DNA of 64,000 nt from Rhodococcus sp. RD6.2 (GCF_001040705.1 NZ_CVQP01000003.1:62001-126000); one strand, 5' to 3'. Shown: positions 46,048-55,537, counted from the first letter of the stretch. The notes: generated by a model not told the origin, from the letters alone. A program made the numbers and translations.

Positions 46048-49000
46048 CTACTCGTGACGGGCCAGTTCGCGTGCGAGCACGTCGAACCGCGGGTGCCGCG
46101 ACCACGCGTCGCGGTCGCCGATGACGTACAGCCGCTCCTTTGCCCGACTGATCGCAACGTTCGCGAGGTTCGGTTTCGACGCCGCCCACCGTTTGGCGCC
46201 GTCCTTGCTCGGGTCGCCGCCGAGGACGAAGAACACGACGTCGGCTTCCTTACCCTGTGCCCGGTGCACCGTACCCGCGGACAGTCCGGGGTACTGCCGT
46301 TCGAGGGCGACGAGTCGGCTCGCCACCTGTCTGAACGGCGTGATGACGATGACCTCGCTCATCTCGTGCCCGCTGTCGCGCAACGCGTTCAGCTGCTCGA
46401 TGAGTAGGTCGTGCTCGGCCCGAACGTAGTGCCCGGACGACGGTCCTGTGACGTGCATCCACTGCGACGGCTGGAGCGGCCCGCTGGGGCTGGGGTCGCG
46501 ACCGTGGAGCATGGTGCCGTCGTAGGCGATGGTGTTGACGATGGTGAACATCGGGTCGTCGCACCGGCGGTGGACCCGCAGCGGCGCACCCACCCAGATC
46601 GGCTCCTCCCCGTCCGACAGTGTGGTGCCCCAACGGTTGAGTCGATCGGCGAGGGACTGCGCCGAACCCCGCGCGGGCAGCCACCGCTCCGACACCCCGA
46701 AGGTCCGCCGGACGGCCTGTTGCGCACGGAACGGCAGCGTGACAACGGGTTCGAGCTGGATCGGGTCACCGACGACGACGGTGCGGCGGGCCCGCCAGAT
46801 CGCACCCACCGGGTTCTGGGGTGTGGCCTGACCGGCTTCGTCGATGAGGAGCCAGCCGAGGCTCTCCGCTCCGAGGCCGCGGAAGACGCGGTCGAAGGAC
46901 GCGAAGGTGGACGACATCACCGGGACGAGGAAGAACAGTGCCCGCCAGGCGTCGGCGACGGCGTCAGCCCCGAGTTCGCGAGGCGAGGCCCCGGTGACGA
47001 CGTCGTACGCGCCGTGCAGGCTCTGCCGCATCTGTTTCGGGACGTGCGCGAGGAACTCGCGGTGCAGGGTCAGCGCCGCCAGGAAGAGTCGACTTCGGGC
47101 CTCGGCGACCTCGGGGTCCGACCATGGTGCTGCGAGTTCACGGCGTTCGGTGTCGTCGTGCCAGTCATGTTCCGGCACAGTGTTTCCCCACCGTTCACGG
47201 TGGAGATCGAGGGCGGCGTCGAGGTGGTGCAGTCGTTCCTGTCCGGCCTGCTGCTCGCGGGCGAGCGGCTCGTGCCGACCCTGGGCGTCGACGAGGACGT
47301 GCATCGTCTCCTGGTGGGCCGCCCACACCTGCTGGTACGTCGCGTCCCACCGGGCCAGCGCCTCGGAGAGCTGTCGGCTTCGGGCCTGCCATCGTTCCCG
47401 CTCGGCGCGCGCTTTCTTGCCGACCATCCGCCACCACGCCGGGCGCGTGCGGTCGTGGGACTCGATCTCCGCGGCGACGGCCGTACGGCCCTGACCCTCG
47501 CGGTCGACGGCCGACCGCGCGTGCGTCTCGGCCTCCTGTCCGCGACGCAGGGCGTCGGCTGCGGCGGCCACCTGCGGATCCAACTCGACGAGCCGGCGGC
47601 GCACCGCGGTGGCCTCGGCGAGCTCGTCGTGCGCCCGCTGCCGCTCCGCGAGCAGCGCCGCGACACGGGCTCGTTTCGTCTCGTAATCCGCGACGGCGTC
47701 CCGCCACGGACGTTGGGGCGCAGACGATTCGAAGGTCTTCAGGATCGACTGGATGCCGCGGCGCAGGACCCGCGGCGGGCCGTCCTCCTGCTTTCCGCGC
47801 GGCTCCTTCTCGTCGAACCACAGTGTGTCCGCGAACCGTGTGCGATACGACTTGCGGCCGAGTCGCGCCGCGGTCAGAGCCCAGGCCGTGTCCTCGTCGT
47901 CGGGGAGCAGCGCCGACGCGATGTCCCCGAAGTAGTCCGCCTCGAAGACGGTCGAGTCGATGGCGGCCGCGGCAGGCATCTCGTGGCTGATGTTCTCGAC
48001 GGCGCCGTTATTGGAGGACGCGACGACGATCTCGAATCCGTGGAACGTGGGCGCCCACCGCTGGACGACGCGGGTGTAGTCGCCTGCCTTCCAGCGGTGC
48101 GGCGCCGCGGTGAAGGCGTCCGCGGGGTGCCGAAGATCGGCGAGGCGGTTCGCGCGTTCGACGACGATCGCGGCGACGAGGTCGCGCAGCAGCGTCGATT
48201 TCCCGGTGCCGGGAGGCCCGTTCACCGCGAATATTCCTGCGCCGTCGGCGAGTTCCCCCATGATCGAGTTGACAGCGAACTGCTGGCCGAGGGCGAGGGG
48301 GCGATCCGGATTGTTGGGCCACCGACCGAGCGGGGTCGCGCCGGGCCGGCAGCCGTCGAGGGACGCGGAGGGCTGTGCGTGGACATCGACACGCCGGGCA
48401 GCGTCGAGGCCGGAATCCTCGGTCAGGTACTGCGAGAGCGCCACACCGATGTTGCCTGCCGCGACCTCGCCCCGAACAAGGTCGAGGTCGGCGGCGATGA
48501 AGCTGTTGAGGAAGTCGGTGCTGTCCACGCCGTCCGACTCGCGGACCTCGACGGACCGGACCCGAATCTCGGTGCACGAGACGAGTCCGCCCAGGTCGAG
48601 GAGCGCTTCAGTTCGCGCGCGGATCGCGAGCAGTGCGGCGTCGTCGAGTGGTGCCCGGCCTCCTCGGTCCTCGTCGACCGACTGGACGTCGTCGACCAGT
48701 TTCGCGAACCGCTTGCCGGCATCGCCGAAACCGTCCAGCCACAACGGATCACCCGGTCCCGGATTCCGAGTGCGGCCCGCGGCCCACGCGAGCCCGGACA
48801 CAATCGCGGTGTCAGGGAGGAAGCGGCCGTGCTCGTCGACGAGGATCGCGGCGAGCGCGCAGTCCCCCGCCGGACGTGGGTCGAAGTTCTCCGTCCCCGG
48901 ATCGAGGATGTGATCGACCGCCACCCACACGTCGTCGATGCGGTAGACGCCGAGGTACACGACATGTCGCCGCTGGAACCCACGCCGAGGCGGCTTCGCC

Positions 49001-49167
49001 GCGAGCCGGTGCCCTGTTTCCCATGGCAGTGGCGACCCGGTCGAGACCTTCTCCACCGGCGCCTGCGTGTCGAGCCGATCCACCTTCGGCACCGTCTGTG
49101 GACTGAACAGCTCCACGGCCCTCCAGAACGCCACGATGTCGGCCTTCGAATTCCAGTCCCCGCTCAC
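46048..49167 (-). CDS. SF1 (Upf1/Dna2-like) helicase
   Basis: 1039-aa superfamily-1 helicase. The N-terminal region (1-300) is not recognised. Walker A GPPGTGKST is at about 316-325; a coiled-coil/insert domain follows (about 480-690). Motif II is LLIDEAGQATPQ (about 773), motif V-like QGKEADVVFFVLGG, and motif VI VAISRAKERLYVIGD near the C-terminus. It belongs to the AAA_11/AAA_12 type seen in defence islands. The start at GTG 49167 has a GGGGG Shine-Dalgarno; ATG 49191 is an alternative. No nuclease domain was seen. Confidence 0.9.
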   Translation of the reverse strand: MSGDWNSKADIVAFWRAVELFSPQTVPKVDRLDTQAPVEKVSTGSPLPWETGHRLAAKPPRRGFQRRHVVYLGVYRIDDVWVAVDHILDPGTENFDPRPAGDCALAAILVDEHGRFLPDTAIVSGLAWAAGRTRNPGPGDPLWLDGFGDAGKRFAKLVDDVQSVDEDRGGRAPLDDAALLAIRARTEALLDLGGLVSCTEIRVRSVEVRESDGVDSTDFLNSFIAADLDLVRGEVAAGNIGVALSQYLTEDSGLDAARRVDVHAQPSASLDGCRPGATPLGRWPNNPDRPLALGQQFAVNSIMGELADGAGIFAVNGPPGTGKSTLLRDLVAAIVVERANRLADLRHPADAFTAAPHRWKAGDYTRVVQRWAPTFHGFEIVVASSNNGAVENISHEMPAAAAIDSTVFEADYFGDIASALLPDDEDTAWALTAARLGRKSYRTRFADTLWFDEKEPRGKQEDGPPRVLRRGIQSILKTFESSAPQRPWRDAVADYETKRARVAALLAERQRAHDELAEATAVRRRLVELDPQVAAAADALRRGQEAETHARSAVDREGQGRTAVAAEIESHDRTRPAWWRMVGKKARAERERWQARSRQLSEALARWDATYQQVWAAHQETMHVLVDAQGRHEPLAREQQAGQERLHHLDAALDLHRERWGNTVPEHDWHDDTERRELAAPWSDPEVAEARSRLFLAALTLHREFLAHVPKQMRQSLHGAYDVVTGASPRELGADAVADAWRALFFLVPVMSSTFASFDRVFRGLGAESLGWLLIDEAGQATPQNPVGAIWRARRTVVVGDPIQLEPVVTLPFRAQQAVRRTFGVSERWLPARGSAQSLADRLNRWGTTLSDGEEPIWVGAPLRVHRRCDDPMFTIVNTIAYDGTMLHGRDPSPSGPLQPSQWMHVTGPSSGHYVRAEHDLLIEQLNALRDSGHEMSEVIVITPFRQVASRLVALERQYPGLSAGTVHRAQGKEADVVFFVLGGDPSKDGAKRWAASKPNLANVAISRAKERLYVIGDRDAWSRHPRFDVLARELARHE

Positions 49168-49417
49168 GGCCCCGCCCCCTGTTGTTCGCATGCGATCACA
49201 CGAGAGTAGGCCGATACGGGCTGCCGGGTTTCGCCCAGGATTCTTCCTCGTGGTTGTCGACGGTGATGGGACGCCCCGGCTCGCACCGAGCGATCTTGCG
49301 TGGCGGCCGGCAGCGACGGCAAGCCGGCCATTCGTGCATCGGATGCAATTGGTCACCTTTGCGCACCGATAGCCGCGTTACGCCATTCACCCTGGTCACG
49401 AACGCGAACCGAGGCCA

Positions 49418-51523
49418 CTATCGCGCCTTACGCGCTCCTTGCCTGCCATTGAAGATCTCCCCGACAACTCCGGGCACCGTGGTCCGGCCCCCGTTGCCGG
49501 GGAACAGGCGCGCGCTGATCGCACCCGGTGAGGGAAGGTCATCCACCGGGTACTGGGGAGACGGAACCTTGCGGATCTCGGCGATGGTCAGAAAGTCACC
49601 GCCTTCGAGGCCGGTGAAGGCATTGACAATGTGCTGCCCGATGTCACGCCGTGCGGAGGTCCTCGGCGCCGCGGACCTCTGGTTCCGGACCCGTTCCGGT
49701 GCGTGGTCCCGGTCGGGGGTGAGAACGCGATCCGCATCGGCGATGCGCCGGACCGTGACGGTGGCGTCCCTCGCCGGGCGCGGCCAGATGGCGATGGCCG
49801 CCTGCGCGAACGCCTCGGATCGGTGCTCGATCTGCGTGGTGGTCCAGTCCCGCGGAAGTGTCCGGTTCAGAGTCAGCGCAGAGTATGTGAGCAGGTGTTC
49901 GCGCTTGGTGGCCCAAGACCCGTTGGACAGGCTGGAATTGAGCTTGCCGGTGACGAGCGTGAGGTTGCCGATGGTGTGCAGCAGGCTGTCTCTCTGCTCT
50001 TCTTCACTCTCCGCAGCCAGCCCCGGTGGCAGCGGCCAGTTCTCACTCCAACTTTGCGGCATCAGGTGTTCGATCGACAGCTTCGAGCTGGCCGGCACCG
50101 GCTCCGTGCGGTCGGTGGTCAGGTGATTCTCGAACGCCAGGAGCACACGCTGGAGTCGGTCTCGTTTGAGCAGTCGATACAGGGGCAAGGTCCGCAACGA
50201 CTTCGCCAGGTCCTCGTCACTCGGCCACAGTCCCGAGTCCGAATCCTGCTGCACCAGGAACTGTTCGATGGTCTCGTGGGCAGGAGTCTCACCGGAGGAG
50301 AGCCGGCGCAGCAGTTCGAGGAAGAGTCTGTTGTAGTTCTTCGGGGTGAGCCGGCAGACGGCGCGACGCACCAGATAGGCCTCGAGCAAGGCAATCGAAC
50401 GCAGTCGTTCTTCCCCGTCGGTGTGGGCGAACAGCCAGAGCAGGACGGGGATGACGGTGTGGGTGTCGACGATCTCAAGCTGAATCAGGAGGCGTCGTTC
50501 GGCAGGGGTTCCGATGGTTCCGTCGTCGAGCTCGTCGTAGATTCGGGCGTACTGGGCCAGGTCCGTAAGGAACTGCTCTGCTCGATCGGCATCGCCCGCG
50601 AAGTAGCTACGTGACGTCGCGAAGAGTTGATGGGACTGGACTTCCCGGCGCAACAGGATGGTGAGGAAGTAGCCGACGTAGACGTCCAGCCGCGGCCGGG
50701 TGAGTCGACCTAGACGCACGTCCTTCTGCCATTGCGGAAGCTCGAGCGGTTCCCAGAGCTTCTCGTAGAGCGCCTCGACAGGACGGCTGCTGTCCTGCAG
50801 TGTCCGGAACAACGCATTCTTGATCAGGTCGGAGGCACGGAGAGCCGTTCCCCGCGCGTTGAGGGTTTCGAAGATGACCTGCGCATTGTCGTCGACACCG
50901 AGGTCGATCACCACCACTTCCAGGTGCTCGAGCATGACCTCGGCCAAACCATCCAGGACGGCCTCGATGTCGTCCTCTTTGCAGCCGGAGACGAGGGCAT
51001 CGATCTGTTCACGGAAGTACACGTATGCCGAGGCGATTCTCGGCAGCGCCGGATCACGGGTACTGGTGAGATGGAGGCCGCGCATGACCGCGGCGTAGGT
51101 ATCGCGGTCACGGTTGGTCGGCCACAGTTTGAACTCTTCGTTCGGCCCGTCGACATAGTCGGTGTCGTTCACCAAGGTCTTGCTCAGCCGGCTCAGCGAG
51201 CGGGTCTTGATGCCCTCGGCGGCGTAGGTGTCGCGTAGTGCCGCGATGAGAAGTTGCAGGGTGGTCAGGCGTTGTTGACCATCGATAACCTCTCTGACCT
51301 CAATGCTGCCCAAGGCATGACGCTTCTCCTCAAGCACGATGGCACCGAGGAAATGAGGAGTGGTCTCCGCGTCTTCCCGCCGGTCGAACGTCGCAATGAC
51401 GTCCTCCCACAACGGCGCCCACTGCTCATCCTCGTCCCACACGTATGGACGCTGGAACAGCGGTACGACTAACCGCACCTCGCTACGAAACACCGTCTTC
51501 AGTCTGCGTGGATGCGCTTCCAC
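49418..51523 (-). CDS. GmrSD-like DUF262/DUF1524 protein
   Basis: 701 aa. The N-terminal DUF262 (ParB/Srx-like) domain has QRPYVW (24-29) and DGQQRLTTL (81-89), the nucleotide-hydrolysis residues. The C-terminal DUF1524 HNH nuclease has IEHLMPQSW (about 483) and HTIGNLTLVTGKLNSSLSN (about 518). Proteins of this type form GmrSD type IV restriction enzymes that cut modified phage DNA. A C-terminal extension of about 90 residues is basic and not recognised. Start is GTG 51523 with GGGAG upstream. Confidence 0.87.
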   Translation of the reverse strand: MEAHPRRLKTVFRSEVRLVVPLFQRPYVWDEDEQWAPLWEDVIATFDRREDAETTPHFLGAIVLEEKRHALGSIEVREVIDGQQRLTTLQLLIAALRDTYAAEGIKTRSLSRLSKTLVNDTDYVDGPNEEFKLWPTNRDRDTYAAVMRGLHLTSTRDPALPRIASAYVYFREQIDALVSGCKEDDIEAVLDGLAEVMLEHLEVVVIDLGVDDNAQVIFETLNARGTALRASDLIKNALFRTLQDSSRPVEALYEKLWEPLELPQWQKDVRLGRLTRPRLDVYVGYFLTILLRREVQSHQLFATSRSYFAGDADRAEQFLTDLAQYARIYDELDDGTIGTPAERRLLIQLEIVDTHTVIPVLLWLFAHTDGEERLRSIALLEAYLVRRAVCRLTPKNYNRLFLELLRRLSSGETPAHETIEQFLVQQDSDSGLWPSDEDLAKSLRTLPLYRLLKRDRLQRVLLAFENHLTTDRTEPVPASSKLSIEHLMPQSWSENWPLPPGLAAESEEEQRDSLLHTIGNLTLVTGKLNSSLSNGSWATKREHLLTYSALTLNRTLPRDWTTTQIEHRSEAFAQAAIAIWPRPARDATVTVRRIADADRVLTPDRDHAPERVRNQRSAAPRTSARRDIGQHIVNAFTGLEGGDFLTIAEIRKVPSPQYPVDDLPSPGAISARLFPGNGGRTTVPGVVGEIFNGRQGARKAR

Positions 51524-51644
51524 TGGTCTCCCTTGCTGCTGCGGCCAATATCTCCAGCGATGTCACATGATGATCCACCAGCATGATCGAGTGGCCGAGA
51601 GGGTGCTTCCCTGCGTGTGCATGGGCATCGATCACAGCACCCAT
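51483..51644 (-). CDS. Small overlapping ORF, 53 aa (uncertain)
   Basis: Starts ATG GGT GCT at 51644 (GGGGA 4 nt upstream) and ends 41 nt inside the DUF262 gene in another frame. The peptide reads MGAVIDAHAHAGKHPLGHSI and continues VDHHVTSLEILAAAARE. The frame is open 60 nt further upstream without a start. It could be a leader for the DUF262 gene, a remnant, or chance. Confidence 0.3.
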   Translation of the reverse strand: MGAVIDAHAHAGKHPLGHSIMLVDHHVTSLEILAAAARETSGSASTQTEDGVS

Positions 51645-51884
51645 CCGTTCCCCGCGGATGCTCCCGCCGATCTGCGCCAGCTGGGCCGATAGCCCCTGAC
51701 GTTATGTCATTCCCCGTGAGCACATCCCAGGGAGGTCCATCATTCGACTGACACCCACCCGCGGGCCGTGCGGAATTCGGCGGTGTCTGGCGCGTCCTGC
51801 TGGTACAGGTATTGGCCGGCCCATGCCGTCAGCGACCCGCGGACGGACCCGAGGGAGGCCGCATAGACCGGAACCGAGGAGCTC

Positions 51885-52443
51885 GTGAGACGACGCATGC
51901 TGGCCGCACCCGCGTTGCTGGTGGCGCTCGCGGCATGCGGAACCCCGGAGTCCGTGCCGCCGCCGACCACCCAGGTGTCCACCCCGTCGGCGGCGACCAG
52001 CTCCCCCACCGCAATGCCATCGGTGGTCGTGAGTCCGCCCGCCATCACGCCGGCGGCCGCCGAACTAACTCCCCCCGCCGCACCCGAGGTGCATCCGCCG
52101 GTCACCGAGGCGCATTTCGTGCACTGCCTCGCTGTGGGCGACGGTGCGACGCTGCTGAGTGACGGGACCACGGGTACTCCCCCGATTGCGTCGCCGAGAA
52201 GACACGGCCTCCCGAGGTACCGCCGCCCGCGCCGGCACCTGACGTACCCTCGTACGTCGAGCCGACGCCCACCACCGTCGAGCCGTACCGGCCGACCGGG
52301 CCCCTTCCTGCCCAGCACGGCTACGAGGTGACGCTCGGGACGAGCTGCACACCCGGATCGACCGGCCACACGAGCAACGGCATCAGTGCCCGCTGTGTGC
52401 CGGTGAACCAACACGACAACGGCGGCTACATCTGGGAGCAGTG
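51885..52443 (+). pseudogene. Frameshifted small lipoprotein
   Basis: GTG 51885 (GAGGAG upstream) starts a lipoprotein signal with lipobox ALAACG (C18), a Pro/Thr/Ser-rich linker and a cysteine block (HCLAVGDGATLLSDGTTG). The natural continuation YSPDCVAEKTRPPEVPPP, ending TSCTPGSTGHTSNGI...GGYIWEQ, is in another frame and stops at 52443. The shift point is GGGTAC (52172-52177); one extra G restores a 186-residue protein. The original frame turns into Arg-rich nonsense to 52331. Confidence 0.8.
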
Positions 52444-52539
52444 ACGGACCGGCGAACGACCGGACCTCCGGTGCAGCGCAATCGAATCCCGACCAGCACT
52501 CGGGCCGCCCACACAACACAGGCACGACGAGGAGCACAG

Positions 52540-52776
52540 ATGCTGAGCAAGGTCCACGTACGGAACGGAGTCATGGCGGCGGCCGCGTTGATCGCGGTCA
52601 TGCCGGCGGTCGCGGCCTGCGGCGACAGCGAACGGTGCGCGGAGTTGCGCGAGTGGTACGACTCCGCACCCTACGACTCCAACCCCACCATCGCCCGCGA
52701 CTTCCAGCGGGCGTGCAACGAGACGCCGCCCCCGGTGATCAACGGCGAGTTGGACGAGGATTTCAACTACACCTGA
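52540..52776 (+). CDS. Small lipoprotein, 78 aa
   Basis: Signal peptide MLSKVHVRNGVMAAAALIAV with lipobox VAAC (C27), then a short acidic domain with Cys residues (CAELREWYDSAPYDSN; RACNETPPP). ATG 52540 has GAGGAG 7 nt upstream. It lies 96 nt after the frameshifted lipoprotein and may be in the same transcript. Function unknown. Confidence 0.75.
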   Translation: MLSKVHVRNGVMAAAALIAVMPAVAACGDSERCAELREWYDSAPYDSNPTIARDFQRACNETPPPVINGELDEDFNYT

Positions 52777-52843
52777 TCGGACCGGCGGCCCACACCGGGT
52801 TCGTCGGTGTAGGCCGCCCGTCGGGCGAGGTCGCCGCCAGCGT

Positions 52844-53122
52844 CTACGGGCTGATCTCCCCGAGGCTCGTGACCGAGGCGGTCAGGCGATGGACCTGATT
52901 CGGGTTGGCGTGCAGGTCAACCAGCCCCTGCGCGAGATCGTGCGCCTCGTCGGTGGTCTCGCCGAGAACCCGGAGGGTGATCGCTGTCCGGTGCGCCGCT
53001 CCCCACTCGGTCTTCGGAGTGAACGCGTCGAGCCGCTCGTAACGGTCATCGAGGTCGTCCTGGGTGAGTCCGTCGAATCGCTCGGCGAGCTCGATGCTGA
53101 CGATGAACTCCTGTCGGGCCAC
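52844..53122 (-). CDS. Hypothetical protein, 92 aa
   Basis: GTG 53122 with GGAGGAG 6 nt upstream. Product MARQEFIVSIELAERFDGLT continues QDDLDDRYERLDAFTPKTEW and TAITLRVLGETTDEAHDLAQ. It is acidic, alternating beta and helix, and not recognised. A minor frame extends upstream to 53398 but lacks a ribosome-binding site. Confidence 0.6.
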   Translation of the reverse strand: MARQEFIVSIELAERFDGLTQDDLDDRYERLDAFTPKTEWGAAHRTAITLRVLGETTDEAHDLAQGLVDLHANPNQVHRLTASVTSLGEISP

Positions 53123-53342
53123 GGTGGGCTCCTCCGGTGCGTGGGGCGTGCTGTCCCGGTGAGAGTGCGGGATCGGAGGCTTGCGAGCAAGCGAAACGTG
53201 ACAGCCCTGACCGCACATCCACCCCCAGGCTGGCGCGCACCGACAATCTTGTTCCCGGGCAGGTCGCGGCCGCCCGGCCGCGGTCTGGCGTTGGACCATC
53301 GGCAACGAGGTTGCTGCCGGCACCGACATCGAGCTCGACACC

Positions 53343-53669
53343 GTGGAGGTGGTCGAACCAAACGACGGCGAACTGACCGCCGACTTCAGCCGCCACATGA
53401 TCGCCGGCTACGAACGCGGCCGCAGCGAGGCCGGGTACAACGCCACCTATTTCCGTTCGATGCTCGCCGAGATCGGCCCGGTCGCGACCGCGAAGAAGCT
53501 GCTGGCGTCGCCCACGGTGTCGGACGGCTTCGCATCGCTCTGGGAGCGCGGACGCCTCGATCTCACTGTGGAAGCGCTCGTCCTCGATCCTCGGTTCGAG
53601 ACGCTGTTCGACCTCGATGAGTTGAACATCGCGCGTCGACGTCTGGAGCAGTTCGACTACTCGGCGTGA
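53343..53669 (+). CDS. Hypothetical protein, 108 aa (N-terminus uncertain)
   Basis: The GTG at 53343 begins a frame with ELTADFSRHMIAGYERGRSE and FETLFDLDELNIARRRLEQFDYSA. The frame stays coding-like upstream (AVWRWTIGNEVAAGTDIELD) to about 53255 without an ATG or GTG and with no Shine-Dalgarno, so the true start may be non-standard or the gene 5'-truncated. Function unknown; the DxxxLNIARRRLE segment is helical. Confidence 0.5.
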   Translation: MEVVEPNDGELTADFSRHMIAGYERGRSEAGYNATYFRSMLAEIGPVATAKKLLASPTVSDGFASLWERGRLDLTVEALVLDPRFETLFDLDELNIARRRLEQFDYSA

Positions 53670-53859
53670 CGGATCAGGCTGCTCGTGCGAACGACTTGTT
53701 ACAGGCCCGCGGGATGCAGTGAACCCTAGGGTAAGCAACCGCAGAGATATTCGGCCTCCGACGACGGCGCCGATGTCGCTACAAACCTGAGGAGGTCAGG
53801 TAGCCAACGACAACGACGGCGCCGACACCAAGCTCGTCGACCTGCAGTACCGTACCCGG

Positions 53860-54087
53860 ATGCAGATTCTCTGCAAGGTCGTCAACGATCGATCCGGCCG
53901 AATTGACTGTCCTGGAAGAAGCCGAGATCCAGTGTCGGAGGAGTTCGTCGTCGAGCGACTGTCGGCGTCGATCATCGTGGTCGTCACCGACACACCCGAC
54001 CGCGTCAGTATCCGTGGCCCAGTCGTGGTTGAGAGGAACCGACCAGAAATGGTCACCGCAATCGCCTCGCCAAACCCGTCGGCATGA
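53860..54087 (+). CDS. Hypothetical protein, about 75-95 aa
   Basis: A frame from ATG 53860 (MQILCKVVNDRSGRIDCPGR). It is coding-like for 20 codons upstream (ANDNDGADTKLVDLQYRTR), where a perfect AGGAGG (53790-53795) is followed by GTA at 53800 where a GTG or ATG start would be expected. It may be a start-codon loss. Not recognised. It is convergent with the sigma factor. Confidence 0.4.
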   Translation: MQILCKVVNDRSGRIDCPGRSRDPVSEEFVVERLSASIIVVVTDTPDRVSIRGPVVVERNRPEMVTAIASPNPSA

Positions 54088-54130
54088 CCGGAGACCCTTC
54101 AGAGGCCGACGTGGAGACGGTCACGGTGAG

Positions 54131-55537
54131 CTACTCGATCAGGTCGAGGTACGGCCACAGCGCATCCGTCAAACCGCTCTCGGTTCGAAGCCGTTTCAGT
54201 GTCTTGGCTTCGATCTGACGGATGCGCTCGCGTGTGACGCCGTAGATCTGACCGATCTCGTCGAGTGTGCGTGGTTCGCCGTCGAGGGTCCCCTCGTCGA
54301 GGCCATGCCACGGCCCTGCGTAGTTGCTGACAAACCCATGCCGCAAGGCGATTACGGCAGCCTCGCGGTCCTTGAGGCGATCGAACATCGCCTCGAATTG
54401 CCGATGCAGATCCTCGTGAAAGACGACTTCCAGACCCTCCACAGCGTCGTCCTCGATGTCGGGGTTCGGCCCACGATCCTCGTCCGGGCTCGGCACGGTC
54501 GCATTCGAATCGACCGTGTCATCCAAGCTTTCGACAGGTTGTGACCAGCTTTCGAGCATTCGCACCTTGTCGACATCCATCTCAGCGGCGATCGCAATCT
54601 CCGCGTCGCTCGCCACCCGCCCAGTGATGCGCTCACTCTCGTCACGTAATCGGCCGAGTCGGCTGACGTCTTCGACGACATGCACTGGAAGTCGCACGCT
54701 GCGCGCCTTGTCTGCTATCCCACGGGTGATCGCCTGCCGAATCCACCACGTCGCGTATGTGGAGAACTTGTTGCCCTGCATGTAGTCGAACTTCTCGACC
54801 GCCCTGATCAAACCCAGGTTGCCCTCCTGGATCAGGTCGAGCAGCTCGAGTCCGCGGTCCTCGTACGCCTTGGCGGTGTGCACCACGAGCCGAAGGTTCG
54901 CCTCGATCATGTGGTTTCGAGCGCGGACACCATCGCGAACAAGGCTCCGCATGTCCCGACGATCTGTCGATGAAATCCGCTCGCCGCTCTCCTCTGCGAG
55001 ATTCAGGAGCTCCTCGGCGTAGAGGCCCGCCTCGATTCGCTGCGCCAGGTCCACCTCCACTTCGGCGGCGAGGAGGTCGATCCGACGAATGCGCTTCATG
55101 TACCAGTCGATGGCATCAGCGGAAGTCGTATCGCCGTCCGAATCGATTGCGACGGGTTCGATCATGATCCCGTGCAGTGGCGGTCGTGTGGCCCTTGATC
55201 GGACCTCCTGCACCTCGACACCCACGTCAACGAAGGACGCAACCAGTCGGTCGATTTCCGTCGTGCCGATTCCGAACCGAACGCCTCCGGGCCCGTCGCA
55301 CACCACGTCAGCGCACCGCACGCGATCGTCGTCGCCTCGCGCGATGACGTGCGCACATGCCGATCCTGTTTCGGAGCCGCGGAACACGGTCAGCAACTCG
55401 ACCGAACGCAGGGGCGCTCGCCGTGGGTCGGTCGGGTGTCTGAATTCCACACTCGCAGGCAGGTTCTCGCGGGTGATCCACACGTACCCGTCGTGCAGGA
55501 TCAGCTGCCCGTCGTCACCGTCGAACCGTATGAACAC
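54131..55537 (-). CDS. Sigma-70 family factor with N-terminal DUF4429-like domain
   Basis: 468 aa. Residues 1-112 form a beta-rich domain resembling DUF4429/PH-like modules (FDGDDGQLILHDGYVWITR; GGVRFGIGTTEIDRLVASF). Then sigma region 1.2 (about 140-172), region 2 with LLDLIQEGNLGLIRAVEKFDY (232-252) and YATWWIRQAI (261-270), region 3 (280-345), and region 4 with LDEIGQIYGVTRERIRQIEAK (about 425-445). Regions 2-4 are as full as in primary sigma factors. Region 4 has a longer insertion (about 402-421) before the HTH. The GTG start at 55537 has GGGAGG. It is the last gene of the helicase operon; the upstream 166-aa gene ends 10 nt before it. Confidence 0.87.
   Translation of the reverse strand: MFIRFDGDDGQLILHDGYVWITRENLPASVEFRHPTDPRRAPLRSVELLTVFRGSETGSACAHVIARGDDDRVRCADVVCDGPGGVRFGIGTTEIDRLVASFVDVGVEVQEVRSRATRPPLHGIMIEPVAIDSDGDTTSADAIDWYMKRIRRIDLLAAEVEVDLAQRIEAGLYAEELLNLAEESGERISSTDRRDMRSLVRDGVRARNHMIEANLRLVVHTAKAYEDRGLELLDLIQEGNLGLIRAVEKFDYMQGNKFSTYATWWIRQAITRGIADKARSVRLPVHVVEDVSRLGRLRDESERITGRVASDAEIAIAAEMDVDKVRMLESWSQPVESLDDTVDSNATVPSPDEDRGPNPDIEDDAVEGLEVVFHEDLHRQFEAMFDRLKDREAAVIALRHGFVSNYAGPWHGLDEGTLDGEPRTLDEIGQIYGVTRERIRQIEAKTLKRLRTESGLTDALWPYLDLIE

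Noticed and set aside
46411-49209. A very long plus-strand open frame (over 900 codons) opposite the SF1 helicase.
   Set aside because: It is the mirror of a gene with clear helicase motifs. High GC keeps antisense frames open and its translation is Arg/Gly/Asp-rich without domains.
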